NCBI RefSeq assembly: GCF_000763495.1
Contig: NZ_CP009576.1
Location: 692,001-756,000 of the forward strand
Origin: Listeria ivanovii subsp. londoniensis
GTDB lineage: Bacteria > Bacillota > Bacilli > Lactobacillales > Listeriaceae
DNA: 64,000 nt
Reading direction: 5' to 3'
The position numbers and the translations under genes were made by a program. Of this stretch, positions 1 through 7,310 are shown piece by piece. Under the pieces are notes generated by a model that worked only from the letters and a program-made list of their open reading frames with translations, searched no databases and was not told the origin of the DNA. Each line of letters opens with the position of its first letter. Position 1 is the stretch's first letter.

Positions 1-57
1 TGAAAAAGCAAAACCAAATGCTAATGTTAGTGCTATCCCTTTTTTTAAGTTCTTCAT
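1..57 (-). CDS. N-terminus of a secreted or membrane protein, cut by window edge
   Basis: On the minus strand an ATG at 57-55 opens a frame that reads to the window edge without a stop. The 19 visible residues are MKNLKK followed by a hydrophobic run (GIALTLAFGFAFS), which is typical of a Gram-positive signal peptide or first membrane helix. An AGGA lies a short distance upstream on the minus strand. Function cannot be told from this fragment. Confidence 0.55.
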   Translation of the reverse strand, partial: MKNLKKGIALTLAFGFAFS

Positions 58-177
58 TTGCTGTCCTCGTTTCTTTATTTATGTAGTATAGTACTAATTA
101 ATTATAACTGGGGGAACTTTCAAAAGAAAGCGATAACATATTATTTATAAAATTATATTACAAAAATGTGACAATGA

Positions 178-212
178 AAAAAGCACATATTCTTGTTGAA
201 TACATGCTTTTT
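178..212 (-). terminator. Rho-independent terminator after the Crp/Fnr gene
   Basis: Inverted repeat with arms 178-192 and 198-212 (15 bp with 2 mismatches, 5-nt loop), flanked by A and T runs so it could work in both directions. It sits just past the stop of the minus-strand regulator at 220. Confidence 0.8.
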
Positions 213-219
213 AAGGCAA

Positions 220-921
220 CTATAAATATGACTTATATGTATTAGTTAAATTTTGCTTATGGGTTTCAAAATCGTTTATCCGCCAAGGCTTTGGTGATAA
301 AGTAAGAATGCCTTCTTCCTCTAATTTACGTAAATTTGTTGCCACATAAGCGCGCGCTAAATTTAAATAGTTACCTAATATTTTTTGAGTAAAATAGTAT
401 GGGATAAGGCATGATCCATCTGATTCAATCCTACCAAAACGTTCGCCACAAGCAATTAATCCTGCTAATACTTTCTCGTTAGAAGGTAAATTGACATAAG
501 CTTCTCGTTCTAAAATTGGTTGAATCATACTTTGCATTAATGCGTTCATTTGCCAAAAAACATCTGGGGAGCTTAAAAACTTGCCAAGCACATACTTACG
601 CTCAAATTGATACACGCTAACTTCACTAATTGTCGTATAGTTAACAGGTGATTTAGCGTCACCTAGCATTGTAAGTGGCCCGATAGAATCTTTCTTTCCT
701 AGGAAGCTAATAATGCTATCTTCTTTACATGTGTTTTTGCTCATGGAGACAACCCCTTCTTCAATTATATAGAAGTGGGTAGTTTCTTCTCCTTCTGTTA
801 AAATCTTTTGGTTGCGTCTGAAGCGAATTCTTTTATATGGAAGAACTGCTTCATTAGAATCTTTTAACAAATCAAGTAAATCTGCGCTGTAAAAATTATT
901 TTCCTCGTTTAATAATGACAT
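220..921 (-). CDS. Crp/Fnr-family transcription regulator
   Basis: The 233-residue protein has a cyclic-nucleotide-binding-like beta-roll in its N-terminal half (RIRFRRNQKILTEGEE, then FYIIEEGVV), a dimer helix around residues 120-145 and a C-terminal winged helix with a Q-K-I-L-G-N-Y-L recognition region near residues 178-205. This is the family that includes Listeria PrfA and many paralogues. Most Listeria members do not bind cAMP, and no effector can be predicted here. The gene lies 75 nt downstream of bioY on the same strand, so co-transcription is possible, although a GGGGA ribosome site directly precedes its ATG. A terminator follows at 178-212. Confidence 0.85.
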   Translation of the reverse strand: MSLLNEENNFYSADLLDLLKDSNEAVLPYKRIRFRRNQKILTEGEETTHFYIIEEGVVSMSKNTCKEDSIISFLGKKDSIGPLTMLGDAKSPVNYTTISEVSVYQFERKYVLGKFLSSPDVFWQMNALMQSMIQPILEREAYVNLPSNEKVLAGLIACGERFGRIESDGSCLIPYYFTQKILGNYLNLARAYVATNLRKLEEEGILTLSPKPWRINDFETHKQNLTNTYKSYL

Positions 922-996
922 AAACCGAGTCCCCTTTTCTCAGTATGAATCATTATTATTATATAGGAGAAAAGGTGAAATGTGTATTAATGGGGC

Positions 997-1545
997 TTAT
1001 GAAGCTTTAAGTAGTTTTGCTTTGAGTAAACGGTCGCGAATCAGGATACCTAAAACGGCAGCAAAAACTGCTTTAATAATACCAGGAATTACAAATGGCA
1101 CCATTCCTGTTAAAAAGGCAGTAGGCCAATCAAGACCTGTGCTAATTTTAAGCCATAGCACTCCAAATATAAGTGTAACTATTGCGCCTAAAATATTGGC
1201 AACAATGGCAAAAGGAACAGTGAATTTAGTTCTTTGCAGAAACCAACCCGTAAGAAGGGCGTTAAAAATAAAGCCAATAATAAAGCCGCCAGTTGGTCCA
1301 AAAATAATACCAATTCCTGCGGTCATACCTTGAAATACAGGAATACCAACAGAACCAAGAACAATATAAACTAAAACGGAAATCGTACCATGTCTAGCTC
1401 CAAGAATAGTTGCTGCTAGACCAACTGCAAAAGTCTGTCCAGTAAGTGGAATTGGACCAAGTGGAATGGCTACTTGAGCTAGTATTGCAATAATGACTGC
1501 AAAGAGTGCATCTACTACTAAAAATTTCAATTTCTGATCACGCAT
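997..1545 (-). CDS. bioY: Biotin transporter substrate-binding subunit BioY
   Basis: The 182-residue integral membrane protein is the S-component of an ECF-type biotin transporter. It has about six membrane helices and the BioY signatures VAIPLGPIPLTGQTF near the N-terminus and GPTGGFIIGF in the middle. The frame is open for 16 more codons upstream, but ATG 1545 is chosen because AAGGAGAGA lies about 8 nt before it and the upstream part overlaps the BirA operator. It presumably uses the shared EcfAA'T energising module encoded elsewhere. A palindromic BirA site at 1562-1594 indicates repression when biotin is plentiful. Confidence 0.93.
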   Translation of the reverse strand: MRDQKLKFLVVDALFAVIIAILAQVAIPLGPIPLTGQTFAVGLAATILGARHGTISVLVYIVLGSVGIPVFQGMTAGIGIIFGPTGGFIIGFIFNALLTGWFLQRTKFTVPFAIVANILGAIVTLIFGVLWLKISTGLDWPTAFLTGMVPFVIPGIIKAVFAAVLGILIRDRLLKAKLLKAS

Positions 1546-1561
1546 AAATAAATCTCTCCTT

Positions 1562-1594
1562 AATGTAAACTTATTACTAAAACAGGTTAACATT
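1562..1594 (-). promoter_or_regulatory. BirA operator upstream of bioY
   Basis: AATGTAAAC (1562-1570) and GGTTAACATT (1585-1594) form an inverted repeat separated by 14 nt. This matches the known Firmicute BirA box (TTGTAAAC, N14-16, GGTTTACAA-like). It lies 17 nt upstream of the bioY start, where repressor would block transcription. Confidence 0.85.
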
Positions 1595-1685
1595 TATCGA
1601 TTAGAAAAACAATACTATTTTTTTCGGTTAGTACCTTGCATTGAATACTAGTGTATGATAAACTATAGCAGTACTGAATAATATT

Positions 1686-1707
1686 TAGTAGTGACTTGTC
1701 ATTACTA
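1686..1707 (+). promoter_or_regulatory. Candidate PadR operator (dyad)
   Basis: TAGTAGTGAC (1686-1695), a TT spacer and GTCATTACTA (1698-1707) form a 10-bp dyad with one mismatch. It lies 30 nt upstream of the padR-type start and is a reasonable autoregulatory site. The regulator-site pairing is inferred from position. Confidence 0.5.
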
Positions 1708-1738
1708 GTAGGAAATAATCCAGAATGGAGGAGTTAGC

Positions 1739-2071
1739 ATGGAGGTTAACCCACAATTCAAAAAAGGTGTACTGGAACTTTGCTGTTTATTTTTAATTCA
1801 AAAGAAAGATTGCTATGGATATGAATTGGCCAATCAAGTCTCGAAATATATTGAGGTAGCAGAAGGTGCTATTTATCCCGTACTTAGAAGACTAGTCAAA
1901 GAAGAATATTGTTCTACTTACTTAGTGGAGTCAAATGAAGGACCATCAAGGAAATATTACCAACTAACCGTAAAAGGTGAGATTTACTTAAACGAGCTTA
2001 TCTCAGAATGGAATAATTTTACAGATAGTGTTGCAAAACTTTTAACTGAGGGGGAAGCAGAAAATGAATAA
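1739..2071 (+). CDS. PadR-family transcription regulator
   Basis: The 110-residue protein is a single winged-helix domain with the PadR hallmarks: LELCCLFLIQKKDCYGYEL near the start, EGAIYPVLRRLVKEEY as recognition helix and wing, and a Y-Y-x-L-T-x-K-G motif. It is a short PadR-s1 type. The start is ATG 1739 with GGAGGAG upstream. It overlaps the next gene by 8 nt, heading a three-gene operon (PadR, DUF1700, DUF4097). In related loci such regulators control membrane-stress or antimicrobial-response genes, so that role is likely but inferred. A dyad at 1686-1707 may be its operator. Confidence 0.9.
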   Translation: MEVNPQFKKGVLELCCLFLIQKKDCYGYELANQVSKYIEVAEGAIYPVLRRLVKEEYCSTYLVESNEGPSRKYYQLTVKGEIYLNELISEWNNFTDSVAKLLTEGEAENE

Positions 2072-2654
2072 ACAAGATTTTTTAAATGAATTAAATCAAC
2101 GTCTGGAATTGCTTGATTCGAAAGAGCGCAGAGAATTGCTTTCCGATTATCAAGAGCACTTCAGAAATGGACTAGCAGAAGGTAAGAGTGAGGAACAAAT
2201 TGTTTTTGACTTAGGTACACCAGAAGAAATTGCAGCAGATATTTTGAATGAGCGCGATATTAAAATGGAACAAATGGATAATGATTACTATTATGTGCCA
2301 AGAAAAAGTCACCGTGGTAATAGATCGACAGGAATGCAAATATTGATAGGTGTAGGTTTGTTTTTCTTAGATATTTGCCTAATTATCCCAATCCTTATCT
2401 CACTTTGGGCGCTTTCAATTTCACTATGGGTGACTGTTGGAGCGTGCTTAGTTTCGCCAGTCCTTCTTGGCGTGGGACTTATCTTTGGGATGGGTTATGA
2501 AATGTATCAATTATTTGTTTCCATCGGACTTGTAGGACTTGGCTTAATGTTACTATATGTAGCAAGTTTATTATTCCAGTTCGTAAAAAAAGCAACAATT
2601 GGAATCATTGAATGGCATAAATATGTAGTAAAAGGAGGCGGAGAAAATGCCTAA
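2064..2654 (+). CDS. DUF1700 membrane protein
   Basis: The 196-residue protein starts with a short cytosolic helical domain (QDFLNELNQRLELLDSKER, then DYQEHF and LGTPEEIAADI, the DUF1700 signature), followed by three or four hydrophobic helices between residues 92 and 175. DUF1700 proteins are regularly encoded between a PadR regulator and a DUF4097 protein. It overlaps both neighbours by 8 nt, so translation is probably coupled. The exact biochemical function of the family is unknown; a membrane anchor or anti-sigma-like signalling role is only a suggestion. Confidence 0.85.
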   Translation: MNKQDFLNELNQRLELLDSKERRELLSDYQEHFRNGLAEGKSEEQIVFDLGTPEEIAADILNERDIKMEQMDNDYYYVPRKSHRGNRSTGMQILIGVGLFFLDICLIIPILISLWALSISLWVTVGACLVSPVLLGVGLIFGMGYEMYQLFVSIGLVGLGLMLLYVASLLFQFVKKATIGIIEWHKYVVKGGGENA

Positions 2655-3747
2655 ACGTCACTGGAGAAGCAAACTAATTTTCGCTGGTTTAGTATTATTT
2701 ATTATTGGAGCAATTGGTGTTGGATTTACAATGAAGTCTGGAGAAATGATTGAAAAAGGACAACCGCTTACGAAAACTTGGGATTTAGCGGATTCTGACA
2801 TTAGTAAGATTGCTTTTTCTTCCAGTCGTGATACATTAATCGAGTGGAAAAAAAGTACATCTGGAAAAAATTATGTAGAACTTAGCGGTAATTATTCTAA
2901 GAATGACAAAGAAGACATTGAGAAATTAAAAGCTGCATCAACGGATGGTACTTCTTTTGATTTAACCGTACCAGAAGAGAATGTTTGGTTTAACTTCGGG
3001 AAAATATATGCATATGGGCAACAAAAATTAACCGTTTATTTAACAGAAGACACAAAATTAGAAAACTTACAATTAAAATCCAATTCTGGAGATATGAGTG
3101 TATCTAATTTCAAAGTGAATAGTTTTGTTAGCACAACAAGTTCTGGTGAGTTAAAAGTAAATAAAATAGAAGCAAACAGCGTGGAAGCTTCATCTACTTC
3201 GGGAGATATCGAACTCGCAGATATTAAAGCAAACACTTCCCTTGAAACTAGCTCTGGAGAAACGACAATTACTAATCTAACTGGAAATCTAGAAGTGAAC
3301 GGGAATTCAGGAGATGTAACAGCTTCAGGCATCAAAGCAAACAATACCAAGATTGCTGTAGAATCTGGTGAAATCGAACTGACAAATAGTAACATCGCTA
3401 AATTAGGGACACTAACTTCAAGTTCAGGCGATATTTCTACTCTTGATACAAAAGGTAAACTGCATGTGGAGTCAAGTTCTGGTTCGATTGAGTTAGAACG
3501 CATAACAAATAACCTTAAAGTGAAAACTAACTCAGGAGATGTGGATGTCTCATTTGTCAATCCGGCAAAAGATATCCAAGTATTTACGGACTCAGGAGAA
3601 ATTGACATACAATTACCGACAGACTACAAAGCAATTTATGAAGTAAATACAAATTCTGGATCAATTAAAAAGCCAACAAGCAATACAAACACCGAAAATC
3701 GAGTAACTGTAGATTCAAGTTCAGGCGATATTACCATCGAAAAATAA
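2647..3747 (+). CDS. DUF4097 beta-helix-like membrane-anchored protein
   Basis: The 366-residue protein has one N-terminal membrane helix (about residues 9-27) and then a long repetitive domain. From about residue 140 it repeats short units ending in S-S-S-G-D/E-I/V roughly every 20 residues, the DUF4097 pattern expected to fold as a right-handed beta-helix outside the membrane. It is the last gene of the PadR operon and is followed by a strong terminator at 3757. Function is unknown; family members are linked to cell-envelope stress operons. Confidence 0.88.
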   Translation: MPKRHWRSKLIFAGLVLFIIGAIGVGFTMKSGEMIEKGQPLTKTWDLADSDISKIAFSSSRDTLIEWKKSTSGKNYVELSGNYSKNDKEDIEKLKAASTDGTSFDLTVPEENVWFNFGKIYAYGQQKLTVYLTEDTKLENLQLKSNSGDMSVSNFKVNSFVSTTSSGELKVNKIEANSVEASSTSGDIELADIKANTSLETSSGETTITNLTGNLEVNGNSGDVTASGIKANNTKIAVESGEIELTNSNIAKLGTLTSSSGDISTLDTKGKLHVESSSGSIELERITNNLKVKTNSGDVDVSFVNPAKDIQVFTDSGEIDIQLPTDYKAIYEVNTNSGSIKKPTSNTNTENRVTVDSSSGDITIEK

Positions 3748-3756
3748 TAAATTTTG

Positions 3757-3788
3757 TGCGCTAATTATTCCATTAGCGCATTTTTTTT
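3757..3788 (+). terminator. Terminator of the PadR/DUF1700/DUF4097 operon
   Basis: Perfect 9-bp stem TGCGCTAAT (3757-3765) with ATTAGCGCA (3772-3780), 6-nt loop, followed by eight or more T. Confidence 0.95.
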
Positions 3789-3853
3789 GTAGGAAAAGGG
3801 TAAAGTCAGATAAACTGTTTTATCAATTTATGTAATTGGAAGGAGAATGAATA

Positions 3854-4354
3854 ATGGACTTTCAGATTAGAAAAGCAACTAATTTAGATGCGGAAGCCAT
3901 TCAACACGTAGCGATTACATCGTGGCACCATACCTACCAAGAGTTAATTCCAAATGATGTTCAAGATGGCTTTTTAGAAAAATATTATAATGTGGAAACA
4001 CTTCATAACCGTATTTCAGCGACTCCTTTTGCTGTTTTAGAACAAGCAAATAAAGTGATTGGGTTCGCAAATTTTATTGAACTTGAAAAGGGGAAGAGTG
4101 AGCTTGCAGCATTTTATTTATTACCAGAAGTGACACAACGAGGGCTAGGTACCGAACTTTTAGAAGAAGGGATGACTTTATTTCATGTGCCACTCCCAAT
4201 GTTTGTTAACGTGGAAAAAGGCAATGAAACAGCTATTCATTTTTACGTGGCAAAAGGTTTTGTCAAAGTAGAAGAATTTACCGAAGATTTTTATGGCTAT
4301 CCATTAGAAACGATACGAATGAACTTAAATCATCATGCTTTTGAAGAAGAATAA
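3854..4354 (+). CDS. GNAT-family N-acetyltransferase
   Basis: The 166-residue single-domain protein has the GNAT fold: an N-terminal I-R-K-A-T start, beta-strand 4 [20 protein letters not shown] containing the acetyl-CoA pyrophosphate loop (Q-R-G-L-G-T), and the C-terminal [13 protein letters not shown] motif. Substrate cannot be predicted. A GGAAGGAG ribosome site precedes ATG 3854. It is monocistronic between two terminators. Confidence 0.9.
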   Translation: MDFQIRKATNLDAEAIQHVAITSWHHTYQELIPNDVQDGFLEKYYNVETLHNRISATPFAVLEQANKVIGFANFIELEKGKSELAAFYLLPEVTQRGLGTELLEEGMTLFHVPLPMFVNVEKGNETAIHFYVAKGFVKVEEFTEDFYGYPLETIRMNLNHHAFEEE

Positions 4355-4402
4355 AAAAATGTCTATTCTAGTTGAAAAATCAATTAGGATAGACATTTTT
4401 TT
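4355..4402. terminator. Bidirectional terminator between convergent genes
   Basis: Arms 4355-4374 and 4381-4400 pair over about 20 bp with two mismatches, with A run on one side and T run on the other. It separates the GNAT gene from the minus-strand gene ending at 4401. Confidence 0.9.
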
Positions 4403-4787
4403 ATTTTGTAGCAGCTTTTCCACTAGCACGATTTCCGCCTCGCAAGAAAAAGAAAATGATTGCTAAGATTGCCATAATAATTCCACCAAGGATCGATATG
4501 CTAATAGAGGTAACCATACCGGAAACTTGAATGATACTTAAAATTATAACCGTTACAACAACTCCATAAGCAAACCCCCAGAGACTAAAAGTTAAATAGT
4601 TCGCTTTTTTACTAAAACCATAAAAAATTTCTCCAAGTGTAGAAGCGATTAAAATAACTGGTGCAGCAAAAAGAATTGCGGAAAAAACAAGCTGCGGTGT
4701 CACATTTTCATAAAGAATAGTCTCAATTAAAAGTGCAGAAAAAATACCTAAAACAAAAATGGATAAATAAGCTAAAATAAAGCGCAT
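4401..4787 (-). CDS. Small four-helix membrane protein, unknown function
   Basis: The 128-residue protein has four predicted membrane helices (about residues 3-22, 32-55, 65-87 and 92-113) and a basic C-terminal tail (RGGNRASGKAATK). AGGAGG is present just upstream of ATG 4787. I do not recognise a named family. It is encoded on the same strand as the DUF4870-like gene 50 nt upstream and may be co-transcribed with it. Confidence 0.75.
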   Translation of the reverse strand: MRFILAYLSIFVLGIFSALLIETILYENVTPQLVFSAILFAAPVILIASTLGEIFYGFSKKANYLTFSLWGFAYGVVVTVIILSIIQVSGMVTSISISILGGIIMAILAIIFFFLRGGNRASGKAATK

Positions 4788-4838
4788 AAAAAAACCTCCT
4801 AAAGTACACTATATTATAGCATAAAATAGGAAGTTCGA

Positions 4839-5183
4839 TTAACATCTAGCCCAGTTATCCTCTGAACGCTTTACGATGCAACTAACACCTCGAATCAAAT
4901 TGAAAAGTAGAATAGTCACATTAAGAACGACGATAAAAAATACAGTAGCTAATGATAAGAAATGAACAGTGTCTGCACTATTGGTACTAAAAGGAACATA
5001 ATTATAAAGGAGAATTGCAACACCCATTCCAATAACAAAAGTCCCTTGTGTTAATAACGCCCATTTGGCATGATGTTTTATTTCTTTATTTCTATTGGTA
5101 AGCCAAATAAGACATGGCGTAATAATCGGACCGAAAAAAAGACTGAAATAACTTAATGCGCTAATTATTTTTTTATCTAACAT
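4839..5183 (-). CDS. DUF4870-like small membrane protein
   Basis: The 114-residue protein has three or four membrane helices. The polar stretch between helices 1 and 2 contains the H-H-A-K-W-A-L-L-T-Q motif typical of the DUF4870/Tic20-like group (H-x-x-x-A-L-x-x-Q). The frame is open 21 codons further upstream, but ATG 5183 is chosen because an AAAGGA ribosome site lies just before it and the longer version starts with a basic, unstructured stretch. No experimental function is known for the family. Confidence 0.75.
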   Translation of the reverse strand: MLDKKIISALSYFSLFFGPIITPCLIWLTNRNKEIKHHAKWALLTQGTFVIGMGVAILLYNYVPFSTNSADTVHFLSLATVFFIVVLNVTILLFNLIRGVSCIVKRSEDNWARC

Positions 5184-5333
5184 GTGATATCTATCCTTTC
5201 GTTTGTTTATATATTTAGTATAGCGGGGAAAGAGAAAAGGAACCATCGAATTAGGTGACGATATCTAAAGGAAGATGACAGTTTTGTCATATAAGAAAAA
5301 AAGCCCCTTCGAAAAAATCAAAGAGACATTTCT

Positions 5334-6674
5334 TTATATGATAGATTTTAACGACCAAACTTTGCTTCGCCACCTTCTGTACATTAAAACAGCACGAACC
5401 CCTTCATCGATAATGTAAGCCAGCCAAACACCGACAAGTCCAAGGCCTGCTGAAATTCCTAGTACATATGAGAACGGCAAACTAACAATCCACATCACAA
5501 TCAGACCACAGATGAATGGAAAACGGACATCACCCGTAGAATTAAGACTACTGATAATAATGATATTGGTTGCACGACCAAGTTCAAGGAAAATGGAAAG
5601 TAAGAATAATTCTTTTGTCATTGTGATAATTTCTGTATTTGTTGTAAATAGTCGCATAATTGGTTCAGCGAAAAGATAAATCGAGACACTGACGAAGATA
5701 GCGACGACTAAACCAATTTTCCAACTACGAAGACCTTGTCTATATGCTTTATCAATTTCTTTTGCCCCAACAGCACGCCCGATAATTATTTGTGAGGCTT
5801 GACCGAGTGCGATTGCAAATAGAGCGACGAATTGACTAACAGTAGAAGCATAGACTTTAGTAGTTAGTGCTTCTGTGCCAAGAATGGCAATAATTGCTGT
5901 AACAACAAGCTGAGAACCTGCATAGGACAAATTTTCACCAGCAGATGGAAGCCCAAGTCGTAAAATCGAGTAAAGCAGCTTTTTTGATACTTGTTCCAAT
6001 TTTTTGAAATGGAAAGTATAACCGATGTATTTTTGTAACATCAAAATGGCAAGCACCATTCCGATAAAGTTAGCGATAGCTGTAGAAATACCAACACCTG
6101 CTACACCATAATCTAAGTAGGCAAGTGGACCATATAGGAATAAATAGTTACCAACCACATTGATAATACTGATGGTCACAGGGACTAAAATGGACTGCCT
6201 GACATAACCGTGTGCTCGAAGAATTGGCAAGATGGAAGCATGAATCGCAATAACAACCGAACTTCCGCCAATAATTTCAAGAAATGGCGCGCCAACCTCC
6301 ACTAAATGAGGAGCAATACCCATCCAAGTAAGAAAGTTTTTCGACATAAAAATGAAAATAACACTCATCACAAGTCCAATTAAGAAAGCGACCACTAAGC
6401 CATTTGTAATGACATTTTCGATTTCTTTATGTTTTTTCGCACCAATCATTTGCGCCACGATGATTTGGACCCCAACACTGATAAAGCCATAAATAATGAT
6501 GGAAATAACCAGAATTTGATTGGCAACCCCTGTCGCCGCGACGGCATCATCAGAATAATGACCTAGCATAAAGACATCAATATAGCTAATCATCAGACGT
6601 AAAAATTGCTCTAAGAAAATTGGCCAAGCAAGCGTAAATAAACTAAGACTTGCGACCTTTTGTACGGAACTCAC
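5334..6674 (-). CDS. MATE-family multidrug efflux transporter
   Basis: The protein has about 446 residues and twelve predicted membrane helices in two homologous halves, with the MATE signatures W-P-I-F-L-E-Q near helix 1 and A-x-G-Q-A-S-Q-I-I-I-G near helix 7. It should export cationic compounds using H+ or Na+. GTG 6674 is preferred: GGGAGGGG lies 5-6 nt upstream, while the ATG ten codons further upstream has no ribosome site. It is divergent from the MarR/ABC exporter operon, 170 nt away. Confidence 0.9.
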   Translation of the reverse strand: MSSVQKVASLSLFTLAWPIFLEQFLRLMISYIDVFMLGHYSDDAVAATGVANQILVISIIIYGFISVGVQIIVAQMIGAKKHKEIENVITNGLVVAFLIGLVMSVIFIFMSKNFLTWMGIAPHLVEVGAPFLEIIGGSSVVIAIHASILPILRAHGYVRQSILVPVTISIINVVGNYLFLYGPLAYLDYGVAGVGISTAIANFIGMVLAILMLQKYIGYTFHFKKLEQVSKKLLYSILRLGLPSAGENLSYAGSQLVVTAIIAILGTEALTTKVYASTVSQFVALFAIALGQASQIIIGRAVGAKEIDKAYRQGLRSWKIGLVVAIFVSVSIYLFAEPIMRLFTTNTEIITMTKELFLLSIFLELGRATNIIIISSLNSTGDVRFPFICGLIVMWIVSLPFSYVLGISAGLGLVGVWLAYIIDEGVRAVLMYRRWRSKVWSLKSII

Positions 6675-6772
6675 ATTTTCCCCTCCCTTCTGATTTATAC
6701 ACAATTAAAGCCATTATAAGGCAATTAAAGTTAAAAGTATAGATTAATTTCAAAATGCACTCAAGATATTGC

Positions 6773-6822
6773 TTGACAAAAAAAGAATAACTCATATAAT
6801 TAGTTAGGTAAACTAATTATAT
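6773..6822 (+). promoter_or_regulatory. Promoter with overlapping MarR-type operator
   Basis: TTGACA (6773-6778), a 16-nt spacer and TATAAT (6795-6800) are both perfect consensus hexamers. A perfect 12-bp dyad (arms 6794-6805 and 6811-6822, 5-nt centre) covers the -10 box and start site. This is the arrangement expected for autorepression by the MarR protein encoded just downstream. Confidence 0.9.
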
Positions 6823-6841
6823 GACAGAAAGAAGTGGAGAA

Positions 6842-7303
6842 ATGTCTTCCAAAAATCAAGACTTAGGGCACTCGGTTATCAAGGCTTTTATGAATTTTAA
6901 GCATGCTGAATTAAAGAGTTTTCAAATCCCAGGATATAGTAAATCTGAGACTAGATTTATTTTTATTTTGTCACGTGGCCTTAAAAGTCAAGGACCTAAA
7001 ATCCGTGTTTCCGATCTTGGTCATATGCTTCGAATTTCGAAACCGAGCGTAACGCAAATGATACAATCGCTCGAAGGAAAAGGGCTCATCAAGCGTGTGC
7101 AAAACCCAGATGACAAGCGTTCGATGTATGTAGAACTCACAGATCTTGGCGCAGATGTATCGAAAAAAATGCTGGATGAGTTTCAGATTAGTTTTGAAGA
7201 TATGCAAGAATTTTTGGGAGAAGAAGACATGACGAAATTGATTACGCTCTTAGAGAAACTTACAGATTACTTAAACGCAAAATCCGAAAATAAGGAGGCA
7301 TAA
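6842..7303 (+). CDS. MarR-family regulator of the ABC exporter operon
   Basis: The protein has about 153 residues with the MarR winged helix: R-V-S-D-L-G-H-M-L-R-I-S-K-P-S-V-T as helices 3-4 and N-P-D-D-K-R-S as the wing. An in-frame ATG at 6821 exists, but it lies inside the operator dyad and only about 14 nt past the expected transcription start. ATG 6842, preceded by AAGTGGAG, is therefore chosen. The gene is 7 nt from the ABC exporter genes and very likely represses the operon through the dyad at 6794-6822. Confidence 0.9.
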   Translation: MSSKNQDLGHSVIKAFMNFKHAELKSFQIPGYSKSETRFIFILSRGLKSQGPKIRVSDLGHMLRISKPSVTQMIQSLEGKGLIKRVQNPDDKRSMYVELTDLGADVSKKMLDEFQISFEDMQEFLGEEDMTKLITLLEKLTDYLNAKSENKEA

Positions 7304-7310
7304 ACCACAA

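Noticed and set aside
980-1333. Plus-strand open frame opposite bioY
   Set aside because: Antisense to a well-supported gene, without domain or ribosome site.
3036-3608. Long minus-strand open frame opposite the DUF4097 gene
   Set aside because: It is the antisense shadow of the repetitive S-S-S-G-D codons, has no ribosome site and no recognisable domain.
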